Assembly: GCF_900104085.1 (NCBI RefSeq)
Contig: NZ_FNLD01000003.1
Coordinates: 245,001-309,000 of the forward strand
Direction of reading: 5' to 3'
DNA: 64,000 bases
From: Pseudoxanthomonas sp. CF125
Lineage (GTDB): Bacteria > Pseudomonadota > Gammaproteobacteria > Xanthomonadales > Xanthomonadaceae
The stretch's first letter is position 1. Each line of letters opens with the position of its first letter. The notes beneath the pieces were generated by a model that worked only from the letters and a program-made list of their open reading frames with translations, ran no database searches and was not told the DNA's origin. Positions 7,714 to 17,230 of the stretch are shown piece by piece. The position numbers were made by a program, and so were the translations under genes.

Positions 7714-10044
7714 TTAGAACGTTGCAGTGATTTCCGGCGCCACTTTCGACAGATGCGCGCGGAATTCGTCCTTGATGCGGGCCAGCGCTTCCTTGTTGTC
7801 GGCCTCGAAACGCAGCACCAGGATCGGCGTGGTGTTTGACGCGCGCACCAGCCCCCAGCCGTCTTCCCAGTCGGCGCGCAGGCCATCGATGGTGGTCAGG
7901 CGCGCGCCCTCGAACTGCGCGCTGGCGACGAACCGCGCCACGACCTCATGCGGACTGCCGGACACCGGCACCTTGATCTCCGGCGTGGACAGCGCGTTGG
8001 GCAACGCGTTGAGCACTTCGCTGGGCGTCTCGGCACGGGCGGCGAGGATTTCCAGCAATCGCGCGGCCGAATACAGGCCGTCGTCGAATCCGTACCAGCG
8101 TTCCTGGAAGAAGAAGTGCCCGCTCATCTCGCCGGCCAGCTCTGCGCCGGTTTCGCGCATCTTGGCCTTGATCAGCGAGTGCCCGGTCTGCCACATCAGC
8201 GGCGTGCCGCCATGGCTCAGGATCCAGCCCTGCAGCTTGCCGGTGCACTTGACGTCGTAAATGACCAGCGCGCCCGGGTTGCGCTCCAGCACGTCTGCGG
8301 CGAACAGCATCAGCAAGCGGTCCGGGAAGATGATCTCGCCTTCCTTGGTCACCACGCCCAACCGGTCGCCGTCGCCATCGAACGCCAGGCCGAGGTCCGC
8401 ATCGAAGCGCTTCACGGTCTGGATCAGATCTTCCAGATTGTGCGGTTCGCTGGGATCGGGATGGTGGTTGGGGAAGGTGCCGTCCACTTCGCAATACAGC
8501 GGGATGACCTCGGCGCCGATGGCTTCCAGCAAGCGTGGGGCGATATCGCCGGCCACGCCGTTGCCGGCATCGACGACGACTTTGAGCGGGCGATCCATCT
8601 GCACGTCGTCGGCGATGCGTTGCACGTAGTCGTTGTCCACTTCGCGCTGCTGCAGCGTGCCGGGCGTGGCGGCCTGGTGCAGGCGGTTTTCGCTGATGCG
8701 CGTATACAAATCGGTGATGGCGTCGCCGGACAAGGTCTGTCCGCCGACCACGATCTTGAAGCCGTTGTAATCCGGCGGATTGTGGCTGCCGGTGACCGCC
8801 ACGCTGCTGCCGGTGCGCAGGTGGTAAGCGGCGAAATAGGCGACCGGCGTGGGCGCCATGCCGATGTCGATCACGTTGCGGCCGGCCTTGCGCAGCCCCT
8901 CGATCAAGCCCGCGGAAAGCTCGGGACCGGACAAACGCCCGTCGCGGCCAACCACTATGTCGGTCAGTCCCTGCTCTTCCAGCACGGTGCCGATGGCCTG
9001 GCCGATGCGTTCGGCCACCTCCACGCTCAGCGTTTCTCCCACCACGCCGCGGATGTCGTAGGCGCGGAAAATGCCGGGGTCGATTTCGATGTGCTTGTTG
9101 TTGCTGGTGGTCACTGCATCTGGGTCCTTGTCGGGAGCGGTCTGCCGGGCCGGCGTGCTTGGCAACGGCTCGCGTTGCAGGGCCTGGACCAACGTGGGCT
9201 CGTTGTCGTCGGCAGCGCCGGCGTGCTTGGCACGCGGGTTCAAATTCAACCTGCCACGCGCGACCAGCAGCATCAATACTGCCAGCACTCCGCTTAACGC
9301 TGCCGCGACCAGACTGGGAATCGCGCCCAGGCCCAGAGGGCCTTCCGTACCATCCGGCGTGGCCGCGACCACCCGCATGCCGGTTTCCCCTATCGGCCGG
9401 GCCAGACTCTCGGCTCCGCCGGTCAGATTGCGGTCGCCGGCTTCGCTTATGGTGTAGTCGCCTTGCCTTATCGCGACATAGGCCTGCGTCGGAACCGCTG
9501 CCTGATCCAGGCTGCCGGTCAGCAAAGTCAGCGGGACCACCAGGTAGGCGACTCCATCGCCGGCAGGCGCGGCCAGGCCGAGCTGGCTTTGCTTGCCTTC
9601 GCGTACCACGCGCGCCACCGGCTTGTTTTCGCTGAGCGCCGCTTCCAGCAGGGCCAGCTTGCTGAAGCCGAACTCCGCCGGCGCTGCATACGCAGCCTCA
9701 AGGCCGGCAGGCAATACCTGCGCAGCGCTGGCTTCTTTCCAGCCTTCGCCGATAGCCCGGGCCGCGGCCGCGCTATCGCCGGCCCGCAGCGCCGTCTGCA
9801 CTGGCGCCGCGGCAACCCTGTCGGCCAGCTGCTTGAGCTGTCCAGCAAGAGTCTGCTGACTGACCGACAGCACCGAATCGCGCGCCCGCTGCAGGTCTTC
9901 TTCCAGACGCGCATCGCGCCATTGCTGCACTCCGCCCCATCCCAGCCAGAGAGCGAGTAAGGCGAACAACGCCGCCAGCATCGGCAGCGCGCGCTTCAGG
10001 TCCGCAGTCGATGATTGCGACTTGCGTGGTTTTTTCTCAGCCAT
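7714..10044 (-). CDS. algC: Phosphomannomutase/phosphoglucomutase, long form with membrane N-terminus
   Basis: The enzyme interconverts hexose 6- and 1-phosphates, feeding polysaccharide and LPS precursors. At 776 residues it is about 310 longer than the soluble enzyme. Residues 1-~270 hold a transmembrane segment (about 18-40), a putative periplasmic sensor-like region and a second hydrophobic segment near 240-262. The catalytic part starts around IDPGIFRAYDIRG. It has the phosphoserine S420 in TGSHNPPDYNGFK, the metal loop DGDGDRLG, the sugar loop GEMSGHFFF and the phosphate-binding RASNTTPILVLRF. All catalytic motifs are intact. It is followed upstream by dut and coaBC, as in Pseudomonas. 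Long-form AlgC is known in this group; the role of the N-terminal domain is unclear. Confidence 0.93.
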   Translation of the reverse strand: MAEKKPRKSQSSTADLKRALPMLAALFALLALWLGWGGVQQWRDARLEEDLQRARDSVLSVSQQTLAGQLKQLADRVAAAPVQTALRAGDSAAAARAIGEGWKEASAAQVLPAGLEAAYAAPAEFGFSKLALLEAALSENKPVARVVREGKQSQLGLAAPAGDGVAYLVVPLTLLTGSLDQAAVPTQAYVAIRQGDYTISEAGDRNLTGGAESLARPIGETGMRVVAATPDGTEGPLGLGAIPSLVAAALSGVLAVLMLLVARGRLNLNPRAKHAGAADDNEPTLVQALQREPLPSTPARQTAPDKDPDAVTTSNNKHIEIDPGIFRAYDIRGVVGETLSVEVAERIGQAIGTVLEEQGLTDIVVGRDGRLSGPELSAGLIEGLRKAGRNVIDIGMAPTPVAYFAAYHLRTGSSVAVTGSHNPPDYNGFKIVVGGQTLSGDAITDLYTRISENRLHQAATPGTLQQREVDNDYVQRIADDVQMDRPLKVVVDAGNGVAGDIAPRLLEAIGAEVIPLYCEVDGTFPNHHPDPSEPHNLEDLIQTVKRFDADLGLAFDGDGDRLGVVTKEGEIIFPDRLLMLFAADVLERNPGALVIYDVKCTGKLQGWILSHGGTPLMWQTGHSLIKAKMRETGAELAGEMSGHFFFQERWYGFDDGLYSAARLLEILAARAETPSEVLNALPNALSTPEIKVPVSGSPHEVVARFVASAQFEGARLTTIDGLRADWEDGWGLVRASNTTPILVLRFEADNKEALARIKDEFRAHLSKVAPEITATF

Positions 10045-10059
10045 GGTGTATCGCCTTTT

Positions 10060-10545
10060 TCAGCGGACGCCTGTGTGGCCGAAGCCCCCTTCGCCACGCG
10101 CGCTGTCCGCAAAAGTATCCACTACCTGCAAGCTTACGCGCGTGATGGGCAACACAACTAGCTGAGCGATGCGGTCGCCAGGCTGGATGGTGAAGCTTTC
10201 CTGGCTGCGGTTCCACACGCTGATCAGCAAGGGTCCTTGATAATCCGCATCGATCAGGCCGGTGCCGTTGCCCAGCACGATGCCGTGGCGGTGGCCAAGG
10301 CCCGAACGCGGCAATACCACCGCGCACAGATGCGGATCAGCCAGGTGGATCGAGATGCCGCTGGGAATCAGGGCGGTATCGCCCGGCGCCAGGGCAAGCG
10401 GCGCCTCCAGCGCGGCGCGCAGGTCCATGCCGGCGCTGGCTTCGGTGGCATAGGCCGGCAGCGGCCATTCATCGCCGAAACGCGGATCCAGCAGTTTCAC
10501 CTCAATGGTTTGCAGGGAAGCGGACTTCGCGGAAGTTGGGCTCAT
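10060..10545 (-). CDS. dut: dUTP pyrophosphatase (dUTPase)
   Basis: Dut hydrolyses dUTP to dUMP, keeping uracil out of DNA and feeding thymidylate synthesis. The 161-residue trimeric-type protein shows motif 1 (AGMDLRA), motif 2 (PRSGLG), motif 3 ([15 protein letters not shown]), motif 4 ([11 protein letters not shown]) and the C-terminal motif 5 [10 protein letters not shown]. The ATG at 10545 overlaps the coaBC TGA (10544-10542). The longer open frame to 10635 is coaBC read in another frame. It sits between coaBC and algC on one strand. Confidence 0.97.
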   Translation of the reverse strand: MSPTSAKSASLQTIEVKLLDPRFGDEWPLPAYATEASAGMDLRAALEAPLALAPGDTALIPSGISIHLADPHLCAVVLPRSGLGHRHGIVLGNGTGLIDADYQGPLLISVWNRSQESFTIQPGDRIAQLVVLPITRVSLQVVDTFADSARGEGGFGHTGVR

Positions 10546-11759
10546 GCGTTCAGACGCTCCACTATCAGTTCGATCAGGTCGTCGGCCAGCCTGGTTTTGG
10601 CGCCCGGGTTGAACACACGCTCGCCGTCCTGCCAATAAGCGGTCATCGCGTTCTGGTCGCTCTCGAAGCCTCCGTCGGCCACGCCGACCCGGTTGGCCAC
10701 GATCAGGTCCAGGTGTTTGGCCACCAGCTTGCCGCGCGCGTAACCGGCGACGTTCTCGGTTTCGGCGGCAAAACCGACCACCAGCTTCAGCCCCTGGGTC
10801 TGCGCGGCGACCTCGGACAGGATGTCCGGCGTACGCACTAGGTCCAGCGCCAGCGATTCGTTCGACTTTTTGATCTTGTTGGCCGCCGGTGCGCGCGGCG
10901 TGTAGTCGGCTACGGCCGCCGCGCCTATGTAAATGTCGGCCGGAAACGCGGCGAACACCGCCTCACGCATCTGCGCGGCCGAACGCACGTCCACCCGCTT
11001 CACCCCCGCCGGAGTGGCCAGATGCACGGGGCCGGCGATCAGCACGACTTCGGCGCCCCGCCTTCTTGCGCTGTCGGCAACTGCAAAGCCCATCTTGCCG
11101 CTGCTGCGGTTACCCAGGTAGCGCACCGGATCCAGATCTTCATAGGTGGGCCCGGCGCTCACCACGACTTTCAGCCCTTTCAAAGCCTGGTCGATGGCCA
11201 CCGCAGATTCCGCCTGCGGTGACAGCGCCGCCACGATCGCACCGGGTTCGCTCAGACGCCCGGGACCCGATTCGCCTTCGGCCAGCGGGCCGTCCTCGGG
11301 CCCGATCACCTGCACTCCGCGCGCGCGCAGGGTCGCTATATTGGCCTGCGTGGCCGGGTGGCCCCACATCCGATGGTTCATGGCCGGCGCCACCGTGATC
11401 GGTGCGGTCGTGGCCAGGCACAGGGTGGTGACCAGATCGTCGGCGAAACCGTGCGCCAGCTTGGCCAGCAGGTCGGCGGTGGCCGGGGCGATCAGGATCC
11501 GGTCGGCCCAGCGCGCCAGTTCGATATGGCCCATCGAGGCCTCGGCCGCGCTGTCCCACAGGGTGGTGCGGGTCGGGCTGCCGGACAGCGCCTGGAAGCT
11601 CAGCGGAGTGACGAAATGCTGGGCGCCCGCGGTCATCGCCACCTGCACCTGCGCCCCCGCCTCGCGCAGCCGGCGCACCAGTTCCAGTGCCTTGTAGGCG
11701 GCGATGCCGCCGCCGACGCACAGCAATACGCGCTGGCCCTTCAAGTTATCGTCCGCCAC
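10542..11759 (-). CDS. coaBC: Bifunctional phosphopantothenoylcysteine decarboxylase / phosphopantothenate-cysteine ligase
   Basis: CoaBC carries out two successive steps of coenzyme A synthesis. The 405-residue protein has the N-terminal flavoprotein CoaC half ([28 protein letters not shown]). The C-terminal CoaB half has [20 protein letters not shown] and [16 protein letters not shown]. The length is normal. It is first in the coaBC-dut-algC run and divergent from radC. Confidence 0.97.
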   Translation of the reverse strand: MADDNLKGQRVLLCVGGGIAAYKALELVRRLREAGAQVQVAMTAGAQHFVTPLSFQALSGSPTRTTLWDSAAEASMGHIELARWADRILIAPATADLLAKLAHGFADDLVTTLCLATTAPITVAPAMNHRMWGHPATQANIATLRARGVQVIGPEDGPLAEGESGPGRLSEPGAIVAALSPQAESAVAIDQALKGLKVVVSAGPTYEDLDPVRYLGNRSSGKMGFAVADSARRRGAEVVLIAGPVHLATPAGVKRVDVRSAAQMREAVFAAFPADIYIGAAAVADYTPRAPAANKIKKSNESLALDLVRTPDILSEVAAQTQGLKLVVGFAAETENVAGYARGKLVAKHLDLIVANRVGVADGGFESDQNAMTAYWQDGERVFNPGAKTRLADDLIELIVERLNA

Positions 11760-11855
11760 GTCGGGGAATTCCTATCGCCGTACAGGCACTTAGCTTACCC
11801 GATGCATATGCCTCGCCTTATGCCCGGCAGGCATGAGCCAAGGCAAGCTGGTCCT

Positions 11856-12530
11856 ATGCACATACGCGACTGGCCCTTGGAAGAACGACCCCGTGAAAAG
11901 CTGCTGGCCCGCGGCGCCGGCGCACTGTCGGACGCCGAACTGCTGGCGATCTTCCTGGGTTCTGGCCTGCGCGGGCAGGATGCAGTGCAGACTTCCCGCG
12001 AACTGCTGGCCGCCCATGGCCCGCTGCGCACCCTGCTGGAAAACGACGCGACCCAGATGGCGAAACTGCCAGGCCTGGGTCCGGCCCGGGCCTGCAAATT
12101 GACGGCGGCGCTGGAGCTGGGCCACCGCCACTTGGCCGCAGCGCTGGAACGCGGCGAAGCGCTGACCGACCCCACCTCCGCCGGCCGCTATTTCGCCCAG
12201 CGCCTGCGTGGACGCGGAAGCGAGGTCTTCGCCGCCCTGTTTCTGGACACCCGCCATCGCGCGCTGGCATTCGAGGAGCTGTTCCAGGGCACGGTCGATT
12301 GCACCGAGGTGCACCCGCGCGAAATCGTGCGCCGGGCCCTGGCCCACAACGCCTCGGCTGTGATCGTCGGCCACAACCATCCCTCGGGAGATGCCGAGCC
12401 CTCTTCCGCTGATCGTGCCGTCACCGCGCGCTTGAAGCAGGCCCTGGCCTTGATGGAGGTCCGGCTGCTGGATCACTTCGTGGTGGGCGACGGGCCGCCG
12501 GTATCGCTGGCGTCGCGGGGCTGGGTGTAG
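11856..12530 (+). CDS. radC: RadC family JAMM/MPN+ protein
   Basis: This 224-residue protein has an N-terminal helix-hairpin-helix region ([29 protein letters not shown]) and a C-terminal JAMM metalloprotease-like domain with [13 protein letters not shown]. The zinc-binding pattern HxH...S..D is intact. The biological role of RadC remains uncertain despite its name. The start is the ATG at 11856. The TAG stop (12528-12530) is part of the first R2 repeat arm downstream. Confidence 0.95.
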   Translation: MHIRDWPLEERPREKLLARGAGALSDAELLAIFLGSGLRGQDAVQTSRELLAAHGPLRTLLENDATQMAKLPGLGPARACKLTAALELGHRHLAAALERGEALTDPTSAGRYFAQRLRGRGSEVFAALFLDTRHRALAFEELFQGTVDCTEVHPREIVRRALAHNASAVIVGHNHPSGDAEPSSADRAVTARLKQALALMEVRLLDHFVVGDGPPVSLASRGWV

Positions 12531-12635
12531 GTCGGGGCAACGCCCCCGACACACGGAAATCCCGTTTCCCGCATGTCGGGGGCGTAGCCCCGACCTACGT
12601 GATTTTGCCGAGTCGGGGACGTAGCCCCGACCTAC
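12527..12635. repeat. R2 palindrome cluster, three arms
   Basis: Three 24-base R2 units lie at 12527-12550 (forward, one mismatch), 12575-12598 and 12612-12635 (both inverted). The first unit contains the radC stop codon. The last ends 48 bases before the argS start. A TAAAAT hexamer at 12650-12655, just after the cluster, could be the argS -10 box. Confidence 0.9.
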
Positions 12636-12683
12636 GGGCCGCGGTCGGTTAAAATCGCCGACCCGCATCGCCAGCAGAACTCC

Positions 12684-14372
12684 GTGAAATCCCAACTCCG
12701 CGCCCTGATCGCCCAAGGCATCGACGCCTTGCGTAGCGCCGGCACCTTGCCGGCCGATACCGCCACCCCGGATTTCGTGGTCGAACGCCCCAAGACCCGC
12801 GAGCATGGCGACTTCGCCAGCAATGCGGCGATGCTGCTGGCGAAACCTGCGCGCAGCAATCCGCGCGCGCTGGCCCAGGCGCTGGTCGCCGCGCTTCCCG
12901 CCAGCGACGACATCGCCAAAGTCGAGATCGCCGGACCGGGCTTCATCAATTTCCACCTGGCCCCGGCCGCCTATCAACGCGAAGTCGCAACCGCCCTGCA
13001 GGAGGGCGCCGCTTACGGCCTCAACACTTCCGGTGAAGGGAAGATGGCCGGTGTGGAGTACGTCTCGGCCAATCCCACCGGCCCGCTGCATGTCGGCCAC
13101 GGACGCGCCGCCGCCATCGGCGACTGCATCGCCCGCGTGCTGCAGGCCAACGGCTGGAACACGCGCCGCGAGTTCTACTACAACGATGCCGGCGTGCAGA
13201 TCGAAAACCTCGCGTTGTCCGTGCAAGCGCGCGCCAAAGGCCTGAAGCCCGATGAAGCGGGCTGGCCGGAAGCCGGCTACCGCGGCGACTACATCCAGGA
13301 CGTCGCCGACGCATATCTGCGGGGCGAGACCGTGGAATCCGACGGCCACGCCATCGTCGGCGCCAAGGACGCGGACGACCTGGACGCGATCCGCCGCTTC
13401 GCCGTGGCCGCTTTGCGTCGCGAGCAGAACGGCGACCTGGCCGCTTTCGACGTGTCCTTCGATACCTACTTCCTGGAAAGCTCGCTGTACGACGACGGCA
13501 AGGTGACCGAAACCGTGCAGCGTCTGGGCGCCACCGGCCATACCTACGAGGAAGGCGGCGCGTTGTGGCTCAGGACTACCGACTTCGGCGACGACAAAGA
13601 CCGCGTCATGCGCAAGTCCGACGGCACCTTCACCTATTTCCTGCCGGACGTGGCCTACCACCTGTCCAAGTGGCAGCGCGGCTACAAGCGCGCCATCACC
13701 GAGCTGGGCGCCGACCACCATGGCTCGCTGGCGCGCGTGCGCGCCGGTCTGCAGGCGCTGGATGTGGGCATTCCGCAAGGCTGGCCCGAGTACGTGCTGC
13801 ACCAGATGGTCACGGTGATGCGCGGCGGCGAGGAAGTGAAGCTTTCCAAGCGCGCCGGCAGCTACTTCACCTTGCGCGACCTGATCGAAGAGGCCGGGCG
13901 CGACGCCACCCGATGGTTCCTGATCGCGCGCAAGCCCGATTCGCAACTCACTTTCGACATCGACCTGGCGCGCCAGCAGAGCAACGACAATCCGGTGTTC
14001 TACGTGCAGTACGCGCACGCCCGCGTCTGCAGCCTGCTGCGCCAGGCGGTGGAAAAGGGCTACGCCTACGACCAGGCCAATGGACTGGACCATCTCGTTT
14101 TGCTGAGCGACGAGAACTCACAATTGCTGATGGTCGAGCTGTCGCGTTTTCCGGAAGTGGTGGAGAACGCCGGACAGCTGCTGGAACCGCACCTTATCGC
14201 GCAATACCTGCGCGAACTGGCCTATGCTTTCCACACTTGGTACCACGCCACGCCGGTGCTGGTGGAAGAGGCCGCCACGCGCGATGCGCGCTTGGCGCTG
14301 GCCTGCGCGGCGCGGCAAGTGCTGATCAACGGGTTGGCATTGTTGGGCGTCAGCGCCCCTGAAAAGATGTAA
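12684..14372 (+). CDS. argS: Arginyl-tRNA synthetase
   Basis: ArgS charges tRNA-Arg. The 562-residue protein has the N-terminal additional domain and the class I motif in [16 protein letters not shown]. The second signature is present in the ArgS form [13 protein letters not shown], and a DALR anticodon-binding domain forms the C-terminus. The start is GTG at 12684, giving [16 protein letters not shown], as in homologues. It is followed 15 bases later by a SPOR-domain gene, an arrangement shared with Pseudomonas. Confidence 0.97.
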   Translation: MKSQLRALIAQGIDALRSAGTLPADTATPDFVVERPKTREHGDFASNAAMLLAKPARSNPRALAQALVAALPASDDIAKVEIAGPGFINFHLAPAAYQREVATALQEGAAYGLNTSGEGKMAGVEYVSANPTGPLHVGHGRAAAIGDCIARVLQANGWNTRREFYYNDAGVQIENLALSVQARAKGLKPDEAGWPEAGYRGDYIQDVADAYLRGETVESDGHAIVGAKDADDLDAIRRFAVAALRREQNGDLAAFDVSFDTYFLESSLYDDGKVTETVQRLGATGHTYEEGGALWLRTTDFGDDKDRVMRKSDGTFTYFLPDVAYHLSKWQRGYKRAITELGADHHGSLARVRAGLQALDVGIPQGWPEYVLHQMVTVMRGGEEVKLSKRAGSYFTLRDLIEEAGRDATRWFLIARKPDSQLTFDIDLARQQSNDNPVFYVQYAHARVCSLLRQAVEKGYAYDQANGLDHLVLLSDENSQLLMVELSRFPEVVENAGQLLEPHLIAQYLRELAYAFHTWYHATPVLVEEAATRDARLALACAARQVLINGLALLGVSAPEKM

Positions 14373-14387
14373 CTGGAGAGTAGTTAG

Positions 14388-15179
14388 ATGGCGGCAAGAC
14401 GCAACAAGTCGCAGGCGCGGCGCAACTCGGGCAACGGTACGCCCGGCTGGGTGTGGCTGATCGCCGGCCTGGTGCTGGGCGCGGCGGCGTTCTTCATCGT
14501 GCCGGGGCTGATGAAGAAGGACGGCGACGGCTTCTTCCGCCCGCAGCCCAATCCCGATGCGTTGCCAGCGCAGGTGGCCGATGCCGACAGCAACGGCGAC
14601 GACATCGCCCCGGAAACCTCCACCGCCACCTCGCAACCCGACGCCAAGACCGGCGACGACGCGGCCAAGGAAACGCAATACGACTTCTACACCCTGCTGC
14701 CCGGCAAGGAAGTGCAGATGTCCGACGCCGAGCTGGCCGCCAGCGCGCGCGAGGAAAAAGCGCGGGAAGCGCGCGCGCAGCAGGCGGCTGCGGCGACGGC
14801 AGCAGCGACACCGACCGTAAGCACCGCGACCGATAATCCGAAACCTGTTTCGGAAACACCAGCCAATACAGACACGACGACGGCCGCCGTGGCCGCCAGC
14901 GCAACCACGACGGCACCGGCAGCCTCCAGCGCACCGGCCAGCAAGGATGCGCGCTACATTCTGCAGGCAGGCGCATTCGGCGCATCCGGCGATGCCGAAT
15001 CCACCAAGGCCAAGATCGCAATGTTGGGCCTGTCGGCGCGCGTGGAATCGGCGCAGATCGGCAGCAAGACCGTCTACCGCGTGCGCATGGGTCCCTACGG
15101 CAGCGCCAGCGAATTGGCCGAAGCCAAGCAGAAACTCGCCAGCGGCGGCTTGCCGGCTATGGCTATCAAAGCGCAATGA
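14388..15179 (+). CDS. SPOR domain protein (FtsN-like)
   Basis: This 263-residue bitopic membrane protein has a basic cytoplasmic N-terminus and one transmembrane helix at about 20-40 (GWVWLIAGLVLGAAAFFIV). A long Ala/Thr/Pro-rich linker follows. The C-terminal SPOR domain spans about 182-260 (ILQAGAFGASGDAE; VYRVRMGPYGSASELAEAK). SPOR domains bind denuded glycan strands at the division septum, so a role in cell division is likely. Whether it is the functional FtsN cannot be decided from sequence. It lies directly after argS and its TGA overlaps the next ATG. Confidence 0.9.
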   Translation: MAARRNKSQARRNSGNGTPGWVWLIAGLVLGAAAFFIVPGLMKKDGDGFFRPQPNPDALPAQVADADSNGDDIAPETSTATSQPDAKTGDDAAKETQYDFYTLLPGKEVQMSDAELAASAREEKAREARAQQAAAATAAATPTVSTATDNPKPVSETPANTDTTTAAVAASATTTAPAASSAPASKDARYILQAGAFGASGDAESTKAKIAMLGLSARVESAQIGSKTVYRVRMGPYGSASELAEAKQKLASGGLPAMAIKAQ

Positions 15180-15598
15180 AAAGAACCGACCTCGCCGCCC
15201 CGAAGCGCTTGCTGGTCGCCACACTGGCCGCCACCCTGCTGTTGTGGCTACTTGGTTTTTTGACCTCCCTGATCACCGGACCCGGTGGAACCAACCTGGG
15301 GACATTCCTGGGATACCTGGACCCCCTGAATCTGCTGGTGACCGCAATCGCCATGGGTGTCGGCGGCTATCTGGAAGGCAAAAGGTTCATCGGCATGGCG
15401 CTGTTGATCATGGTGGTCTTCTGGATAGTCACCGTGGCCATACTGCTGCAGATCGCAAAACCCCTGCAGGATGCGCCGCTTGTACCGATCCTCGCCTTCA
15501 ACCGCATGCAGATGGCGTTCTCCGCACTGGCCGCCTGCGCGGGCGCGGCGATCGGCGCCTGGCTGCGGATGAAACGGCCGCCGCGCGCTTTTACGTGA
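15176..15598 (+). CDS. Hypothetical four-helix membrane protein
   Basis: This 140-residue protein has four clear hydrophobic segments (about 11-33, 48-65, 70-95 and 105-125) and short basic loops. I do not recognise the family. The ATG overlaps the SPOR gene's stop as ATGA, so it is probably translated with it. The ICMT-family gene follows 19 bases later. Function unknown. Confidence 0.8.
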   Translation: MKRTDLAAPKRLLVATLAATLLLWLLGFLTSLITGPGGTNLGTFLGYLDPLNLLVTAIAMGVGGYLEGKRFIGMALLIMVVFWIVTVAILLQIAKPLQDAPLVPILAFNRMQMAFSALAACAGAAIGAWLRMKRPPRAFT

Positions 15599-15617
15599 AG
15601 CTCTCGCTGCCCGGCGC

Positions 15618-16205
15618 ATGATCGATATCGCTACCCTGCCGGGGCAGCTGTTCGGCGCGCTCATCGCGGTCTGGGCATGCAGCGAACTCTGGCTGGGATG
15701 GTCGCGCCGCTCGCAGGACCGCTCGCGCATGCGCGACCGCGGCACGTTGCGGCTGCTATTGGCGACCGTCTACCTGTGCATCGGTCTGGCGGTGTGGCTG
15801 TCGTACCAGGCGGCCGGGCGCATCGGAAATGAAGACCTTCGCATTGCCCTGCTCTGGGCCGGCCTTGCGCTGATGGCTGGCGGTTTGGCCCTGCGATTCT
15901 GGGCGATCCGCGTGCTGGCGCGCTTCTTCACCGTGGATGTGAATATCCAGGAAGGGCACGAGCTGATCCGTCGCGGCCCCTATCGCCTGCTTCGCCATCC
16001 TTCCTATACCGGTTCGCTGATGACCTTTCTGGGTTTCGGACTGGCGCTGGGCAATGTGTGGTCGTTGCTGGTGCTTTTGGCGCCGGTGATCCTGGCATTC
16101 GTCTGGCGGATGCGCGTGGAGGAGCGGGTGCTGGCCGAGGCGTTTCCTACGCAATATCCCGACTATGCGCGGCAGACCAAACGGCTGATTCCGTTCGTTT
16201 GGTGA
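15618..16205 (+). CDS. Isoprenylcysteine carboxyl methyltransferase (ICMT)-family membrane protein
   Basis: This 195-residue multi-pass membrane protein has the family's C-terminal signature: RRGPYRLLRHPSYTG, a hydrophobic hairpin, then VEERVLAEAFPTQYPDYAR and TKRLIPFVW. Bacterial members are putative SAM-dependent methyltransferases with mostly unknown lipid or protein substrates. It is the last gene of the argS-SPOR-membrane protein run. Confidence 0.85.
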   Translation: MIDIATLPGQLFGALIAVWACSELWLGWSRRSQDRSRMRDRGTLRLLLATVYLCIGLAVWLSYQAAGRIGNEDLRIALLWAGLALMAGGLALRFWAIRVLARFFTVDVNIQEGHELIRRGPYRLLRHPSYTGSLMTFLGFGLALGNVWSLLVLLAPVILAFVWRMRVEERVLAEAFPTQYPDYARQTKRLIPFVW

Positions 16206-16221
16206 GGGTGTGCGAACGCCC

Positions 16222-16435
16222 CGCTCGTGGCGGATTTGTCAAAGATCCCGTTCGTGGTGAGCTTGTCGAACCACGCTTTTCGCGAATCAGTTCAATGTGC
16301 TGCTTACAGACTGCGCCAACAACGTGGTTCGACAGGCTCACCACGAACGGGATCTAGGGCGAGCTCGCCGCGAACAGCATTTAGGGCCGGCTCGCCACGA
16401 ACAGGATTTTAGACAGGCTCGTCGCTAACAAGACT
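16222..16435. repeat. R1 palindrome array, copy 2, with degenerate extra arms
   Basis: A well-preserved R1 pair (16248-16352, spacer about 45 bases) is flanked by worn arm fragments. One lies to the left (16222-16247, CGTGGCGGATTTG-like). Three lie to the right and repeat GGCTCGCCACGAACAGGATTT-like units at about 16354-16376, 16383-16407 and 16410-16434. It fills the gap between the ICMT-family and SDR genes. Confidence 0.8.
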
Positions 16436-16477
16436 AAAGTAAACGTCCCCACTCACTCTCACCACCGAAAAGCCCCC

Positions 16478-17227
16478 ATGACCAAAACCGTTCTCATCAC
16501 CGGCGCCACCTCCGGCTTCGGCGCCGCCGCCGTCGAGCGTTTCGCCGGTGCGGGCTGGCGCGTGATCGCCACCGGCCGCCGTGCCGAGCGCCTGCAGCCT
16601 CTCGTCGAGCGGTTCGGCGCCGACAAGGTGCATGCCGCCGCCTTCGACGTGCGCGACGAAGCCGCAATGGAAGCCGCGCTGTCCGCGCTGCCGGAAGACT
16701 TCCGCGGCATCGACGTGCTGATCAACAACGCCGGCCTGGCGCTGGGCACCGCGCCCGCGCAGAACGCCAGCCTGCAGGACTGGCGCACCATGATCGACAC
16801 CAACATCACCGCACTGGTGACGCTGACCCACCGCCTGTTGCCCGGCCTGATAGAGCGCAAGGGCGCGATCATCAACATGAGTTCGGTGGCGGCCAGCTAT
16901 CCGTACCCGGGCGGCAACACCTACGGCGGCAGCAAGGCCTTCGTGAAGCAGTTCTCGCTGGGACTGCGCTCGGACCTGCACGGTACCGGCGTGCGCGTGA
17001 CTTCGATCGAGCCCGGCATGGCCGAAACCGAATTCACCCTGGTGCGCACGCATGGCGACCAGTCCGCATCGGACAAAATGTACGGCGGCGCCAATCCGAT
17101 GACCGCCGAAGACATCGCCGAACAGCTGTACTACATCGCCACCCTGCCGCCGCACCTCAACATCAACCGGCTGGAGATCATGCCGGTGACGCAGTCGTTC
17201 GCGGGTTTCCAGGTCGATCGCCGATAG
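16478..17227 (+). CDS. ydfG: SDR oxidoreductase, YdfG-like 3-hydroxy acid dehydrogenase
   Basis: This 249-residue classical short-chain dehydrogenase has the cofactor motif TGATSGFG at about 8-15 and NNAG at about 87. The catalytic Ser lies in MSSVAASYPYPGG, with the YxxxK in TYGGSK. The GRRAERL after strand 2 suggests NADP preference. It closely resembles E. coli YdfG, which oxidises L-allo-threonine and related 3-hydroxy acids. The exact substrate here is inferred. It converges with the PfpI-like gene, with 3 bases between the stops. Confidence 0.88.
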   Translation: MTKTVLITGATSGFGAAAVERFAGAGWRVIATGRRAERLQPLVERFGADKVHAAAFDVRDEAAMEAALSALPEDFRGIDVLINNAGLALGTAPAQNASLQDWRTMIDTNITALVTLTHRLLPGLIERKGAIINMSSVAASYPYPGGNTYGGSKAFVKQFSLGLRSDLHGTGVRVTSIEPGMAETEFTLVRTHGDQSASDKMYGGANPMTAEDIAEQLYYIATLPPHLNINRLEIMPVTQSFAGFQVDRR

Positions 17228-17230
17228 CCT

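Noticed and set aside
16222..16435. Possible CRISPR array
   Set aside because: Units are inverted and degenerate, spacing is irregular, and no cas gene is near; it is a palindromic repeat array.
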